A stretch of DNA of 64,000 bases. It comes from Candidatus Dormiibacterota bacterium (GTDB lineage Bacteria > Chloroflexota > Dormibacteria > CF-121). A program made the translations under genes and the position numbers. The notes under the pieces are model-generated. The model worked only from the letters and a program-made list of their open reading frames with translations, ran no database searches and was not told the DNA's origin. Positions 27,501 through 35,831 of this stretch are shown piece after piece. The DNA lies in assembly GCA_035544955.1 (NCBI GenBank), contig DASZZN010000009.1, positions 246,899-310,898 of the forward strand. The letters are read 5' to 3'. How positions within the stretch are numbered: position 1 is the first letter of the stretch; each line of letters opens with the position of its first letter.

Positions 27501-28205
27501 GGTGAGGTACATGATGCGAAACTCGTACGCCGACTGGAGGGCAAGCAATAAGCCTGTCACCAGTGCCCACGCGAGCGATCGCAATCGCATCGACCTGATG
27601 AAGCTTGCGAAGACCAGCGGAGCCAGAACCTCGGCCACGGCAAGGAAAGTGTGTCCGACGGTTGAGACCTGCAACAAGGCCGTGTTCCCGGCAAAAATGA
27701 TCGCCACGAGCAGCGCCCACCGCGACTTCCCGAGCAGCTCGCGGCCAAGCACCCACGGAGCCACAAAGCTGAGTGCAGCAAAGGGCCAGAAGTAGAGCAG
27801 CTTCTCGACCAAGCCCCATGACAATCCGAGATGTGTTAAGAGACCAGCTGTGGCGAAAATTGGAAACTCAAAGGACTGGCCAAAGTTCTTCAATCCGAAT
27901 CCTAGGGTCGGATCCCAGACAAGCGGCCACGGCCACCACGTTTGCAACCTCCCCGGCGATTCCCAGGTCCAGTCGCCCGCGGTGAGAGTGGTGGTAGTAA
28001 GCCACTTGTTGTAGAAAAGAAGACCGAGGGCCGAAAGGCCCAGAACCTGTAGTCCAGTTGCAATGCGGTCGGATGGTCGGAAGCGTCTTGTCGCGCGCCT
28101 GAAGGGTTCATGCCACACAGACTGAACCGCACCCCGAATGACCCCACTTGCCGATGGCACCGTTACCTGGAGACGATTGGCTCCTCGCCTATTGATGGCG
28201 CTCAC
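24528..28205 (-). CDS. Giant GT-C-like membrane protein fused to FkbM methyltransferase
   Basis: A single uninterrupted 1225-residue frame. Residues about 50-450 hold about ten TM helices with a YfhO/arabinofuranosyltransferase-like GT-C layout (a large loop after the first TM, FREASKLYF near the end). A long soluble region (about 460-860) follows, then more TM helices (about 870-980). From about 990 the protein becomes an FkbM methyltransferase with the SAM-binding LCFDVGANVGNRTA (near 1008-1021), AIEPQP and KIDVEGYEAEVLKG. FkbM enzymes normally stand alone and O-methylate sugars, so the fusion suggests transfer and capping of one glycan by one polypeptide. GTG start, 13 nt after the methyltransferase gene. 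Confidence 0.85.
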   Translation of the reverse strand: MSAINRRGANRLQVTVPSASGVIRGAVQSVWHEPFRRATRRFRPSDRIATGLQVLGLSALGLLFYNKWLTTTTLTAGDWTWESPGRLQTWWPWPLVWDPTLGFGLKNFGQSFEFPIFATAGLLTHLGLSWGLVEKLLYFWPFAALSFVAPWVLGRELLGKSRWALLVAIIFAGNTALLQVSTVGHTFLAVAEVLAPLVFASFIRSMRLRSLAWALVTGLLLALQSAYEFRIMYLTVLACLAYMIVLAVTQPIWKLVGHRAVLVGVSLITLAGCESYWTFALFTYHGDYGLNLPAGPWIAFMTLFHGLAAVDPFWTWGAPSWFQTVEFSPVFFLLPLLAFLPLVARRVSPEILWLGLVALGSAFLIKQTNAPFGEIYSWMFHHVPGWNMFREASKLYFLVVIPYSILIAFWLRHMVTLEKQRPIVRRAGVFIAVVCTAATGALALASLFPLATGQLGSTTRPTNEPASFSALRTILESDRDPGSVLWFGGPWTQARPGVPDLSVPERVPLGHAFSPGSATHPVVELLGARDALTVFCKDPSVAYCYLTDQLFQYLARRVGATYIVSPTGPHIGESPTGTASETLVLKLTTILGAPQQLGNHDDGLAVWTLPGNGSPVVQAPAVALIVGTAGETNDALPALQALDLPVIYQVDPSTPSLTVGNDKTVEVIPGADGRYDLKSSGLFYLMAQSRAAKLNVAIDTLKTSMQNELTPERLPQWSVYGPVAVSAGSHVLSPSDGVTLGPLIRASLLAKSVVSGTESSQSLATTFLNSEEVVASGSTTGPAWFELRRTIDVGWRVNNGLSHLPGDSLFNLFFVATSHGPQIFSFSTHPWERLGTGFTLLWAFGIAVLAYALARRRPTRPTRQPEPDSPGGIVAPNGILASGAQNLGVVGVLLVAAGAISYTLIWLGLPLPATGPFYVSIAMAALALSCLLYSVALALSRQPGNLQAREQAQRIGSPAVGAIIEFLVRHGLWGTTKTAWDRVQRASGNTARRRHHAETFYRQFVRDGDLCFDVGANVGNRTAVFLDLGAKVVAIEPQPSCAEALRKQYGRSGRLAVVPKAAGSRPGVGELMISPANALSSMSEDWLDTVKASGRFRAFQSHSWKESITVPITTLDEMIQEFGAPAFCKIDVEGYEAEVLKGLSRPIRVLSFEFAPEFISGTQECLGILTKLGPCEFNYSVGESLQLALANWVTAHELERILTTVRDNRTFGDVYVRFLELGFFR

Positions 28206-28218
28206 CGACGCGCGACAC

Positions 28219-29148
28219 CTAAACGCGTTCTAGCCAGGTGTTTAGGTGCATGCCACTATCAGAGGATGCCGCCCTCGCATCGAATCGCTCGAGCCACCAC
28301 CAGAGCCGCGTGTCGTCGAGGTGCAGCCTGTTCGCGGCCAGATGCAAAAGCAGCTGCCAGACCTTGGCCCAATGGGCTGAGTAAACGACCCTGGACGCCC
28401 GCAACCCCACACCCCGGCACATTGTCGTTAGATCTTTTGCCGAGTAGTGACGCAGGTGGCCGATCCGCCGATCATGGCGCGCGTACAGACCTCGAAGGAG
28501 CAGGGGCATCCGATCGAGCGCATTAGGTACTGCCAGAAACACGTGGCCAGCCTCGCGCGTTACGCGCGCGATCTCCGAAATGGCCTTGAGATCATCGGGT
28601 ACGTGCTCGAGCACGGCGATTGCGGCCGTCGCTGCGAAAGCCTCATCGGCAAATGGCAGCCTCTCGCCGTCGCAGACAATAAAGAGGCAGCGCTCACCAA
28701 CGCCCTCACCATCGGCGAACCGCCGAGCCGACTTCATACCACTCAGCGATATGTCGCAACCCACCGCAATCGCGCCCCTGCGGGCGCTCTCTATCACGGT
28801 ATAGCCCGACCCGCCAGCGCCTACATCCAGGTAGAAACCGGGTGGTCCTCCATTGCCCCACATACTTGTGACTCGGTTCACATAGACGGACTCCCAGTGT
28901 TCCAAGCGATAAGCTCGATACTCGCTGTACTCCCGGTTGTAGAAGGTGCGCTGGTGAGAGTGTTGCATCTCCTCACTCGCGGCTTCGGTGCCCGACAAGA
29001 TTGGGACCCCATCCTCGACTGGAAATGTGTGTCCTCCACGGCAGCGTAAATTGTCTCGAAACTCCAACTCAGTTCGGCAGATTGGGCATCGAAGGATCTT
29101 CGTTAAGATGCCGAGCGCGGTTGTGCGCGTCGTTAGTGCCGGTGTCAT
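28219..29148 (-). CDS. SAM-dependent methyltransferase with N-terminal zinc ribbon
   Basis: About 309 residues from MTPALTTR; the longer in-frame extension overlaps the preceding gene and does not look coding. A Trm112-like zinc ribbon opens it (LRCPICRTELEF...LRCRGGHTFPVEDGVPIL, about residues 18-55). A class I methyltransferase follows, with motif I YLDVGAGGSGYTV (near 105), CDISLSGM and AVLEHVPD. Such enzymes are common in polysaccharide loci and may methylate a sugar or lipid carrier. The start lies 13 nt after the stop of the GT4-like gene, so it is in the same operon. Confidence 0.85.
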   Translation of the reverse strand: MTPALTTRTTALGILTKILRCPICRTELEFRDNLRCRGGHTFPVEDGVPILSGTEAASEEMQHSHQRTFYNREYSEYRAYRLEHWESVYVNRVTSMWGNGGPPGFYLDVGAGGSGYTVIESARRGAIAVGCDISLSGMKSARRFADGEGVGERCLFIVCDGERLPFADEAFAATAAIAVLEHVPDDLKAISEIARVTREAGHVFLAVPNALDRMPLLLRGLYARHDRRIGHLRHYSAKDLTTMCRGVGLRASRVVYSAHWAKVWQLLLHLAANRLHLDDTRLWWWLERFDARAASSDSGMHLNTWLERV

Positions 29149-29161
29149 CCGTCCGAGGATC

Positions 29162-30343
29162 CTAACGTTCGGCCCCTGCGACGGCCATTCCGTTCCGTTG
29201 CGTTCGAGTCCATGCGTCTGAGAAAATCCGCCGCCATTCGAATTCGGAGCCCAGTTGCGTCGCTGCAGCTCGGGCGAGTTCGAGCGCCGGGCGGTCACTG
29301 AGATAGTCAGCGATGGCGTCCGCCAGGGCGTCAATGTCGTACTCGACGACGCGGCCGGCCCCTCGGCTTTCGACTAGTGATGCTATTGGCGGGACGCCGG
29401 TGAGAACGACTGGTAGACCGCACGCAAGGTACGTCCTGATTTTGCCCGGGTCGGCGTATTGAGTGAAGTTGAGCAGATCCGGCACATATGGCGCCACGGC
29501 GAGGGCGCAGCCTGTCAGCCGTGACTCGACCAATCGGTGATCCTCGATGGCTCCAGTGAACTCAATCGTCGTTTCCAGGCCGAGCTTTTTCGAGAGCTCC
29601 CGTAAGGTGCCGGCGTAGGGGCCGTCACCAACGATCATGAGAGCTGCCCGCGGAACTCGTGCCTGAACCTTCGGAAGCGCTTGGATCAGGGCCTGAACCC
29701 CCTGCTTTTCCAGTAGGTGGCCGAGGAAGGCAATCCTGTACGGGTCTGCCCGATCGAGTGGGATGCGCGTGACCCGCTCGAAGTTTGCCCCGTGGCGGAC
29801 AATCAGTTGCGGGGTCCGCGGCTGGCGACCGTCGCGCTCAACACGAGCGGAGACGATCTGTTCGGACACACTCCATACGAGGTCGACATGCCGAACTGCA
29901 AAGGAATCGATGGCGTGGTAGGCGCGATTTAAGATAGGGCTTCGAAAGCGGCGCGGGCTATAGTCCACGGTATACAGAATTACCTGGCGCACCCTTCCCC
30001 GCGCCCGTAGATACAGTCCGGCCAGCGCCAACAGGCTATCTGCCGCGATAAATGTCTCGAATGGCTCGCCTCTAACGGAGCTCCACCGGACCGTTCTGAA
30101 CAGCTCGGTTACGTATCGCGCTGCGCCTCGCGGACCGGGTCTGCGCACGCTCGCCAGCGATTTTCCCCGGGAGTACATCTCGCAGTACGAGTCGGTCGAA
30201 TCCACAAATAGGGGATGGCCAATGAAGAGGAATCGCTCGGTTCGGGGGATAAGGTAGTCGCGGAGAGCGGTTCCAGCTCCAGTCTGCCAGTAGTGACTTG
30301 CCAGGACTGCGGTCGTGGGTGCCGTGCCGTTCGATTCGCTCAT
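29162..30343 (-). CDS. GT4-like glycosyltransferase
   Basis: About 393 residues from MSESNGTAP. This start gives an ATGA overlap with the stop of the preceding gene, a sign of translational coupling, and is preferred over one 22 codons earlier. The C-terminal half is clearly GT-B: FLGHLLEKQGVQALI, VGDGPYAGTL and a conserved Pro/Gly-rich acceptor region (YADPGKIRTYLACGLPVV) in place of the classic E-x7-E. The N-terminal half is divergent. Donor and acceptor are unknown. Confidence 0.8.
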   Translation of the reverse strand: MSESNGTAPTTAVLASHYWQTGAGTALRDYLIPRTERFLFIGHPLFVDSTDSYCEMYSRGKSLASVRRPGPRGAARYVTELFRTVRWSSVRGEPFETFIAADSLLALAGLYLRARGRVRQVILYTVDYSPRRFRSPILNRAYHAIDSFAVRHVDLVWSVSEQIVSARVERDGRQPRTPQLIVRHGANFERVTRIPLDRADPYRIAFLGHLLEKQGVQALIQALPKVQARVPRAALMIVGDGPYAGTLRELSKKLGLETTIEFTGAIEDHRLVESRLTGCALAVAPYVPDLLNFTQYADPGKIRTYLACGLPVVLTGVPPIASLVESRGAGRVVEYDIDALADAIADYLSDRPALELARAAATQLGSEFEWRRIFSDAWTRTQRNGMAVAGAER

Positions 30344-31107
30344 CGTGCCCGGTGTCGAGCGTAATAGCGGAGAATCCGGAGCCTGTAAAAGATGGCGGCC
30401 GTGTCCCATAGGACATTGAAGACTGCCCCAGGACTGACGGTGCTATCGAAGTGATAGTCGAGGTCGACCGGGGCCTCCATAACCTTCCTGTACCCGAGGC
30501 TCCGCGCAACCACCAACAGCTCCAAATCAAACGCGAACCGCTTGATGGCGAGGAGGGGAACCACCTCTTCGAGGACTTTGCGCTTAAAGAGCTTGAGGCC
30601 GGTTTGTGTGTCGCGGAGCTTCAACTGGAAAAGGGTGCGGATCAGAAGCTGGTAGATCGAGCTTTGAAATCGACGGAAAAACGGATAGTGAACGTTAGAC
30701 ATCGGATGCCGCTTCGACCCGATAACGGCGTCGCAGTCGAATCCGTCCATCACGGCCAGAAACGCCTTGACGTAGCGAGGATCGAGCTCCATGTCGGCAT
30801 CGATAAAACTGATGAGCTCGCCGCTGGAGCGGCTGACTCCGCACCGCAGCGCGTAGCCTTTGCCCATGTTGACGTTGTACTGGACCACCTTGATGTGCGA
30901 CGAAACAACGCTCTCCGCTTCGAGGACGGTGTCATCGGTATTGCCGTCTGAGACAACGATCACTTCATAGGTGATTCCCAACCCGTCAAGTTCGCCCAGC
31001 AGCCGCCGGAGGTTCTGGGCGATGCGCTTTCCCTCACGATAGGCAGGCACGATGACCGACAGGCGGGTGCCGGGCTTGGTCAGCTCATTCCCTGACGGAA
31101 CAGTCAA
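30340..31107 (-). CDS. Dolichol-phosphate-mannose-synthase-like GT2
   Basis: 255 residues; TTG is the only usable start in frame. It opens LSVIVPAYREGKRI and has VVSDGNTDDT, MGKGYALRCG, the catalytic DAD (FIDADMEL) and DTQTGLKLFKR, the set typical of ALG5/DPM1-like enzymes that load a sugar onto polyprenyl phosphate. No C-terminal TM pair is seen, so it is the soluble or peripheral type. It would make the lipid-linked sugar donor used by the GT-C protein in the same operon, a standard pairing since GT-C enzymes use polyprenyl-phosphate sugars. Confidence 0.85.
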   Translation of the reverse strand: MTVPSGNELTKPGTRLSVIVPAYREGKRIAQNLRRLLGELDGLGITYEVIVVSDGNTDDTVLEAESVVSSHIKVVQYNVNMGKGYALRCGVSRSSGELISFIDADMELDPRYVKAFLAVMDGFDCDAVIGSKRHPMSNVHYPFFRRFQSSIYQLLIRTLFQLKLRDTQTGLKLFKRKVLEEVVPLLAIKRFAFDLELLVVARSLGYRKVMEAPVDLDYHFDSTVSPGAVFNVLWDTAAIFYRLRILRYYARHRAR

Positions 31108-31139
31108 CCGGTCTGGCGGGCGATCGAGGATCTCGATGC

Positions 31140-32528
31140 TTATGAGATCGCCTCCACGGGCCCTGCGCCAACAACGAGCTCAGGCGGGGGGCAGAATACG
31201 ATCGTCTGTGCGCTTGATCTTTGTGCTAGATACAGGACGCCGAGCCCAACGACCAAGGCCAGCATACAGATATCGACGACCTGCACCACCCGCATGAGGC
31301 TTCCGTGGAAGAACAGGATGGCAATCGGTTCCAGTGTGGCAAGCGGAATCAGAATAGCCAGGAATGCCCGCCGACCACTGGTCTGATGGGTGGCGATCAA
31401 CACCGCGGCGGCGCCGAGCAAGGTCATCCCGGCCGCGTACCAGGGCAAGTAGGCCGCGCCGCGGATGTAGGCCTTGCCTGCGAAAGCTGACAGGAAAAAA
31501 CCTGAGGCTAGCGTGAGCACCACGAGTCCCACGGCGCCACCCGCTGTAACCAGTCCGACCGATAACCAGACCAACGGCGAACCGCTTGCACCCTGCGACT
31601 CGCGGAAGATGACTTTGGGAAAGAGGACGATTGCAACTCCAGCCGCCGCGTAGTACAGCGCCCGACTCAAGGCAACCACAGCCGCGTATTCGCCGGCTGG
31701 ACCCGGGCCGAAGAAGTGCTTGACGAGAAGGACGTCCGAGCTCAGTAAAACCGCAAGCGCGAGCGTACTGGGAAGAAGGATGCCGAGATAGGCTATCGCT
31801 GGGCGCTGCCAGGGCCACCTGGCCTTAATGGCAAGCTTGCGCCGAAGGAGTGCGTGCGCCACCGCGTACCCGATGGCGCCACCCAACGAAACGCCCAGGA
31901 CGATGCCGACTGCGCCGAAAGCAATTCCAAGGATGACTGCGGCACCAAGCTTGAACGCGGCAAGACCGAAAGCTATGGACGAGAACGCCAGGAAGTGCTG
32001 CTCCCCCTGAAGATCGCCTATTAGGAGTGGCAGCGCTAACACAAATGGAAGCCCGGCCGACCCGGCGACGAGTAAGTCGATGGGGACTGCAAAGAAGCGA
32101 CTGAGCCACGGCGACGCAACGAGCGCAAGCGCCGCGATGGCGAGACCGCCCAACAGGAGGAGTCGATTGCCGTCGTGCAGCATCGCTGCGCTCGAGGCAT
32201 GCTGGCCGTTGGCCCGATCGCGGCTTGCTTCGCGTGCCATCATCAGGGTCAGTGCACTGGCAGGAAGCCCGACCAGCCCGAGCAGTGTCATTACCGTGAA
32301 GATCGCCCCATATTGGGACGGCTGCACGCGGTGGCTGATCACGACTTGAAACGCGAAGCCGAGCACCCCGGCCGCCATCGTGCCCGCCGACACGAGCACG
32401 TTGTGAACAACGATACGCTCGCCACGGGACGATGAAAGGACCTTTGCCCCCAAGAGCGAAATCTCTCCTCCTGCCTTTAGAGCCGCAAAGACAGCCTCAA
32501 CCATAGAGAAGGTTATGCGCTCCGTCAA
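31140..32528 (-). CDS. Oligosaccharide flippase (Wzx/MATE-like)
   Basis: A 462-residue, very hydrophobic protein with about 12-14 TM helices and the typical opening of polysaccharide exporters (VHNVLVSAGTMAAGVLGFAFQ, then RVQPSQYGAIFTVMTLLGL). It would flip lipid-linked oligosaccharide across the membrane. TTG 32528 has AAGGAG directly against it; ATG 32504 is an alternative start. It is first in the minus-strand operon flippase, DPM-like, GT4, methyltransferase, GT-C/FkbM, epimerase. Confidence 0.85.
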   Translation of the reverse strand: MTERITFSMVEAVFAALKAGGEISLLGAKVLSSSRGERIVVHNVLVSAGTMAAGVLGFAFQVVISHRVQPSQYGAIFTVMTLLGLVGLPASALTLMMAREASRDRANGQHASSAAMLHDGNRLLLLGGLAIAALALVASPWLSRFFAVPIDLLVAGSAGLPFVLALPLLIGDLQGEQHFLAFSSIAFGLAAFKLGAAVILGIAFGAVGIVLGVSLGGAIGYAVAHALLRRKLAIKARWPWQRPAIAYLGILLPSTLALAVLLSSDVLLVKHFFGPGPAGEYAAVVALSRALYYAAAGVAIVLFPKVIFRESQGASGSPLVWLSVGLVTAGGAVGLVVLTLASGFFLSAFAGKAYIRGAAYLPWYAAGMTLLGAAAVLIATHQTSGRRAFLAILIPLATLEPIAILFFHGSLMRVVQVVDICMLALVVGLGVLYLAQRSSAQTIVFCPPPELVVGAGPVEAIS

Positions 32529-32699
32529 CTCCTTCTCACTGTCAGGAAGGAGGCGCCCAGGCTGGTACCCGGTTACCTCTTTCTTAGGTAGAGGCCCGGC
32601 ACGTGCCTATGCGGTCAACGAAACTACCCCGGCTGACAAACGTTTGCGGTTACGGATGGACGCCGGGCGTTGGACTCTCGGTCACAATGCGCAAATGCG

Positions 32700-32728
32700 T
32701 TGACTCTCTTGTGGATGGGTGCTAGTGT
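32700..32728 (+). promoter_or_regulatory. Sigma-70-type promoter with extended -10
   Basis: TTGACT (32700-32705), a 17-nt spacer, then TGc plus TAGTGT (32723-32728). It precedes the bare triple-module gene with a leader of about 85 nt. Confidence 0.5.
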
Positions 32729-32806
32729 CCCGAGCGTAGCGTCCTAACGGGAGGGATTCTGGTGCCCGAACGTCGGGCTGTCTTGAGGATCGGATTCGAC
32801 CGGAGC

Positions 32807-32814
32807 AAAGGAGG
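32807..32814 (+). promoter_or_regulatory. Strong Shine-Dalgarno fixing a TTG start
   Basis: AAAGGAGG lies 6 nt before TTG 32821. It is one of the strongest ribosome-binding sites in the window and marks the bare-module gene as efficiently translated. Confidence 0.75.
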
Positions 32815-32820
32815 GGTACC

Positions 32821-34083
32821 TTGCAGTTCAAGAAGAGGCTTAAGCCTTCAGTAGTCATACCCGGAGCACTTGTAGTCGCGGTCCTTGTGCTAAGTTTTGC
32901 GGCGTCGCACACCTTTAACCTCTCAGGGGCCAGCCTTGTGAGTTACGGCTACGGATACGGCCCTGGCGGTGCTTGTGCGCCACCTCCTGTTCAGTTCCAT
33001 CCGTTGGCGCCGGTCCGAATCTTGGATACCCGCGGCGGGACTCCGCTCGGAGGAAACACGACGATGGATGTACCGGTCGGTGGTATGGGTGGCGTGCCCG
33101 CCAACGCGACAGCAGCTGTGATCAACGTCACAGCGACAGACACCACCGCCGCGAGTTATCTCACTGTTTACCCCAAGGGAGCGTCACGTCCCCTCGCCTC
33201 GACCCTCAACTGGACCGCGGGGAAAACCGTCCCCAACCTGACTGAGCTCGAGTTGGGTGCAGGCGGAATGCTGACCGTCTATAACGCGTTCGGAAACACG
33301 GACGTCGTCTTCGACGTCAACGGCTATTGGTCGGCACCCTCGGCCGGCTGTCCGCCCGATGGGCTTTACCGCTCCCTGGTGCCGTCCCGGATTCTCGATA
33401 CGCGCAACGCATCGAAGGTGGCTGCGAACAGCACCATCGATGTGCAGGTGACTGGCGCAGACGGAGTTCCGGCATCAGGCGTCGAAGCCGTGACGTTGAA
33501 CCTGACCGAAACGAACGCGACCGCGCCGAGCTACATCACGGCATATCCGACAGGGTCTCCGCGCCCGCTTGCGTCCAATGTCAACTTTGTGGCCGGCCAG
33601 ACGGTTCCCAACCGGGTGGTCGTCAAGCTCGGAACCGGCGGGATGATCACCCTCTACAACGCCTACGGGACGGTTGACCTGGTCGCCGACGTCAACGGCT
33701 GGTTCACGGATAACTCTGGGAGCACCCTGGCGACCGGCAGCGGGGACGTATTCGTCGGCGTAACGCCGAACCGGATCCTCGACACCCGTGGTGGAGGGGC
33801 CCTCCAGGCCAATTCGTCTGGGGTGCTAACGGTAAGCGGGGTCCCGGCAGCGGCACACGCAGCCGTTCTCAACGTGACCGTGACGAACCCGACCGCGCCG
33901 AGCTACCTGACGGTATGGCCCGATGGCGCTCCGCGTCCGCTGGCCTCGGACTTGAACTTCGTGAGTGGGCTGACCGTCGCGAACCTCGTCGTCGTCCAGC
34001 TTGGAGGCGGTAGCAAAGTCGACATCTACAACGCGTACGGCTCGGTTGATGTGATCGTCGATGTGGTGGGCTGGTATCAGTAA
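32821..34083 (+). CDS. Bare triple-repeat module surface protein
   Basis: 420 residues. After a basic start (QFKKRLK) and one hydrophobic segment (about residues 10-28; signal peptide or anchor) comes only a Gly/Tyr-rich spacer, SYGYGYGPGG. The three repeats then start near 58, 181 and 309, ending in GWYQ. There is no payload, so this is the minimal form of the module and the best clue to its own function, such as self-assembly, adhesion or coat formation. Its promoter, strong ribosome-binding site and strong terminator set it apart from the payload-bearing genes and suggest high expression. Confidence 0.85.
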   Translation: MQFKKRLKPSVVIPGALVVAVLVLSFAASHTFNLSGASLVSYGYGYGPGGACAPPPVQFHPLAPVRILDTRGGTPLGGNTTMDVPVGGMGGVPANATAAVINVTATDTTAASYLTVYPKGASRPLASTLNWTAGKTVPNLTELELGAGGMLTVYNAFGNTDVVFDVNGYWSAPSAGCPPDGLYRSLVPSRILDTRNASKVAANSTIDVQVTGADGVPASGVEAVTLNLTETNATAPSYITAYPTGSPRPLASNVNFVAGQTVPNRVVVKLGTGGMITLYNAYGTVDLVADVNGWFTDNSGSTLATGSGDVFVGVTPNRILDTRGGGALQANSSGVLTVSGVPAAAHAAVLNVTVTNPTAPSYLTVWPDGAPRPLASDLNFVSGLTVANLVVVQLGGGSKVDIYNAYGSVDVIVDVVGWYQ

Positions 34084-34112
34084 GCCAGCCGGAAGAGTCT
34101 AAGAAGCGCACG

Positions 34113-34138
34113 AGAGGGCCCGGGAGACCGGGCCCTCT
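34113..34138 (+). terminator. Strong hairpin terminator
   Basis: A perfect 11-bp stem (AGAGGGCCCGG arm) closes a GAGA (GNRA) tetraloop, 30 nt after the bare-module gene. The T tract is short. Confidence 0.7.
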
Positions 34139-34190
34139 TCAGTTACCGGCCAAACTGGCCAAATTCGGCGGCCTCTTCTGGTCCGCCGGC

Positions 34191-35831
34191 TTGACCCTGG
34201 TCATCGCCGCTCCCTGGTTGCTGCCGGGCTTCCTCTTCGGCACTGACTGGCCTGGACCGCGGCACTTTAGCGTTCCGGGCACGCTGTCGAACGACGCGCC
34301 GCTGCTGGCGCTTCTCGCCCTCGCGGCCCACATCGTGCCGGCCGAGATTGTCGGCAAGCTATTGATCGCCGGCACGCTGCTGGTCGCCGCCCAGGGCGCT
34401 TATCGCGCGATGCCGGGGGACGGGTTCATCCCCCGGGCGGTAGCCTCGCTCGTCTACACCGTCAACCCGTTCGTGTACGGCCGCTTGCACTACGGTCAGC
34501 TGTTTCTCCTCGCTGCGTACGCGATCCTTCCCTGGCTCGCCCTCTGGGTCCGCCATTTCCTCGCCGCCCCAACCCCCGTTCGGGGGTTGTTCGTGGCTGC
34601 GTGGCTGGTGCTAATCGGCGCGCTCGACCTTCATCTGTTTCTTGCCGCATTTGTCCTCTGCGGTGTGATGGGGATCGTCTACGGGATCAGCAAGGCCACG
34701 GATCATGGCTACCTGGCCCAGCTTGGCCTGGGCTCCCTGGTGGCCTCCGCCGCCGCGGGACTCGGCAGCGCTTACTGGTTGATTCCATTCGTTAGCGGAT
34801 CGAGCCCAGAAGCCAGTACGGTCGCCGGGATCGGCGCTTCGGATATCCGCGTGTATCAGGCCGTCGGGGATCCCCACCTCGGGCTGATCCCAAATCTCCT
34901 CGGCCTCTATGGCTTCTGGGCCGAGAACATCGGACGCTTTCCATCGTTCAAGCTGTTTGCGCCGCTGTGGCCGATCGTTCTGGTCGCCTTGCTGATGATC
35001 GCCCTCGTCGGGTCGCTCTGGGTGCTTCTGGCACGCCACGAGGATAGCCAGCGTGACCTCAGGCCCTGGGTGATGGGGCTGCTGATCGCTGGGGCAATCG
35101 CCCTGGTCCTCGACGTCGGCGCGGCCGATTCACGCGTCGCCGTCCTCGTCACCTGGCTCGACCGGGCCTTCCCGCCATACCGGGGGATGCGCGATTCCGG
35201 AAAGTGGGCCGCGATCCTCGCCCTGGTCTACGCGCAGCTCGTCCCGCTTGGAGTCATCGCCGTTACTGCCTCGGTCAAGACGCGACTGCCCAGTGGCCGC
35301 CTTCGCGACCTCGCGCAGGCGCTCGTTACCGGCCTCGCCCTGGCACTGCCCCTCTACTACGGCAACGGGCTGCTATTCGGGATGCATGGCCAGCTCCGCC
35401 CGTCCCAGTACCCCTCCGGCTGGTACCAGGCAGATCGGCTTCTGCTGGCCGATCCGCATCCAGGACGAGCCTTGTTTCTTCCCTGGCACCAGTACCTCGC
35501 GATCTCGTTCGTGGATAACACCAACAAGGTCGTGGCCTCACCGGCTCCGTCGTTCTTCTCGATCCCGGTAGTGATCAGCCCGAACCCTGAAATCCCGGGG
35601 ATCGCGGCACCCGGCGATCCGGACCAGATCGCCATCTCGGGCCTTGTCACCGCGGCCCGTGCAGGAGATTGGGCGCCGATCCTGGCCAAGCACAACATCA
35701 AATACGTGCTCGTGGCACGCGAGGTGGATTGGCGCGGGTATTCCTACCTTGCCGAAGAGCGCGGGCTGGAGCTGGTCGCCGACTACGGCTCGGTCGTGGT
35801 GTACCGCGACCTGCTCTGGACCACCTACTGA
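34191..35831 (+). CDS. Multi-pass GT-C-like membrane protein
   Basis: 546 residues from TTG, with about 11-12 TM helices over residues 1-400 and a soluble C-terminal region to the end. It resembles the N-terminal part of the giant GT-C/FkbM protein and YfhO/arabinofuranosyltransferase-like enzymes (YRGMRDSGKWAA corresponds to FREASKLYF). In-frame sequence before the TTG (KLAKFGGLFWSAG) reads as the first half of the first helix, but no ATG, GTG or TTG exists there, so the real start may be CTG 34155. It probably transfers a sugar from a polyprenyl-phosphate donor outside the membrane. The 3' end overlaps the opposite pseudogene by 7 nt. Confidence 0.75.
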   Translation: MTLVIAAPWLLPGFLFGTDWPGPRHFSVPGTLSNDAPLLALLALAAHIVPAEIVGKLLIAGTLLVAAQGAYRAMPGDGFIPRAVASLVYTVNPFVYGRLHYGQLFLLAAYAILPWLALWVRHFLAAPTPVRGLFVAAWLVLIGALDLHLFLAAFVLCGVMGIVYGISKATDHGYLAQLGLGSLVASAAAGLGSAYWLIPFVSGSSPEASTVAGIGASDIRVYQAVGDPHLGLIPNLLGLYGFWAENIGRFPSFKLFAPLWPIVLVALLMIALVGSLWVLLARHEDSQRDLRPWVMGLLIAGAIALVLDVGAADSRVAVLVTWLDRAFPPYRGMRDSGKWAAILALVYAQLVPLGVIAVTASVKTRLPSGRLRDLAQALVTGLALALPLYYGNGLLFGMHGQLRPSQYPSGWYQADRLLLADPHPGRALFLPWHQYLAISFVDNTNKVVASPAPSFFSIPVVISPNPEIPGIAAPGDPDQIAISGLVTAARAGDWAPILAKHNIKYVLVAREVDWRGYSYLAEERGLELVADYGSVVVYRDLLWTTY

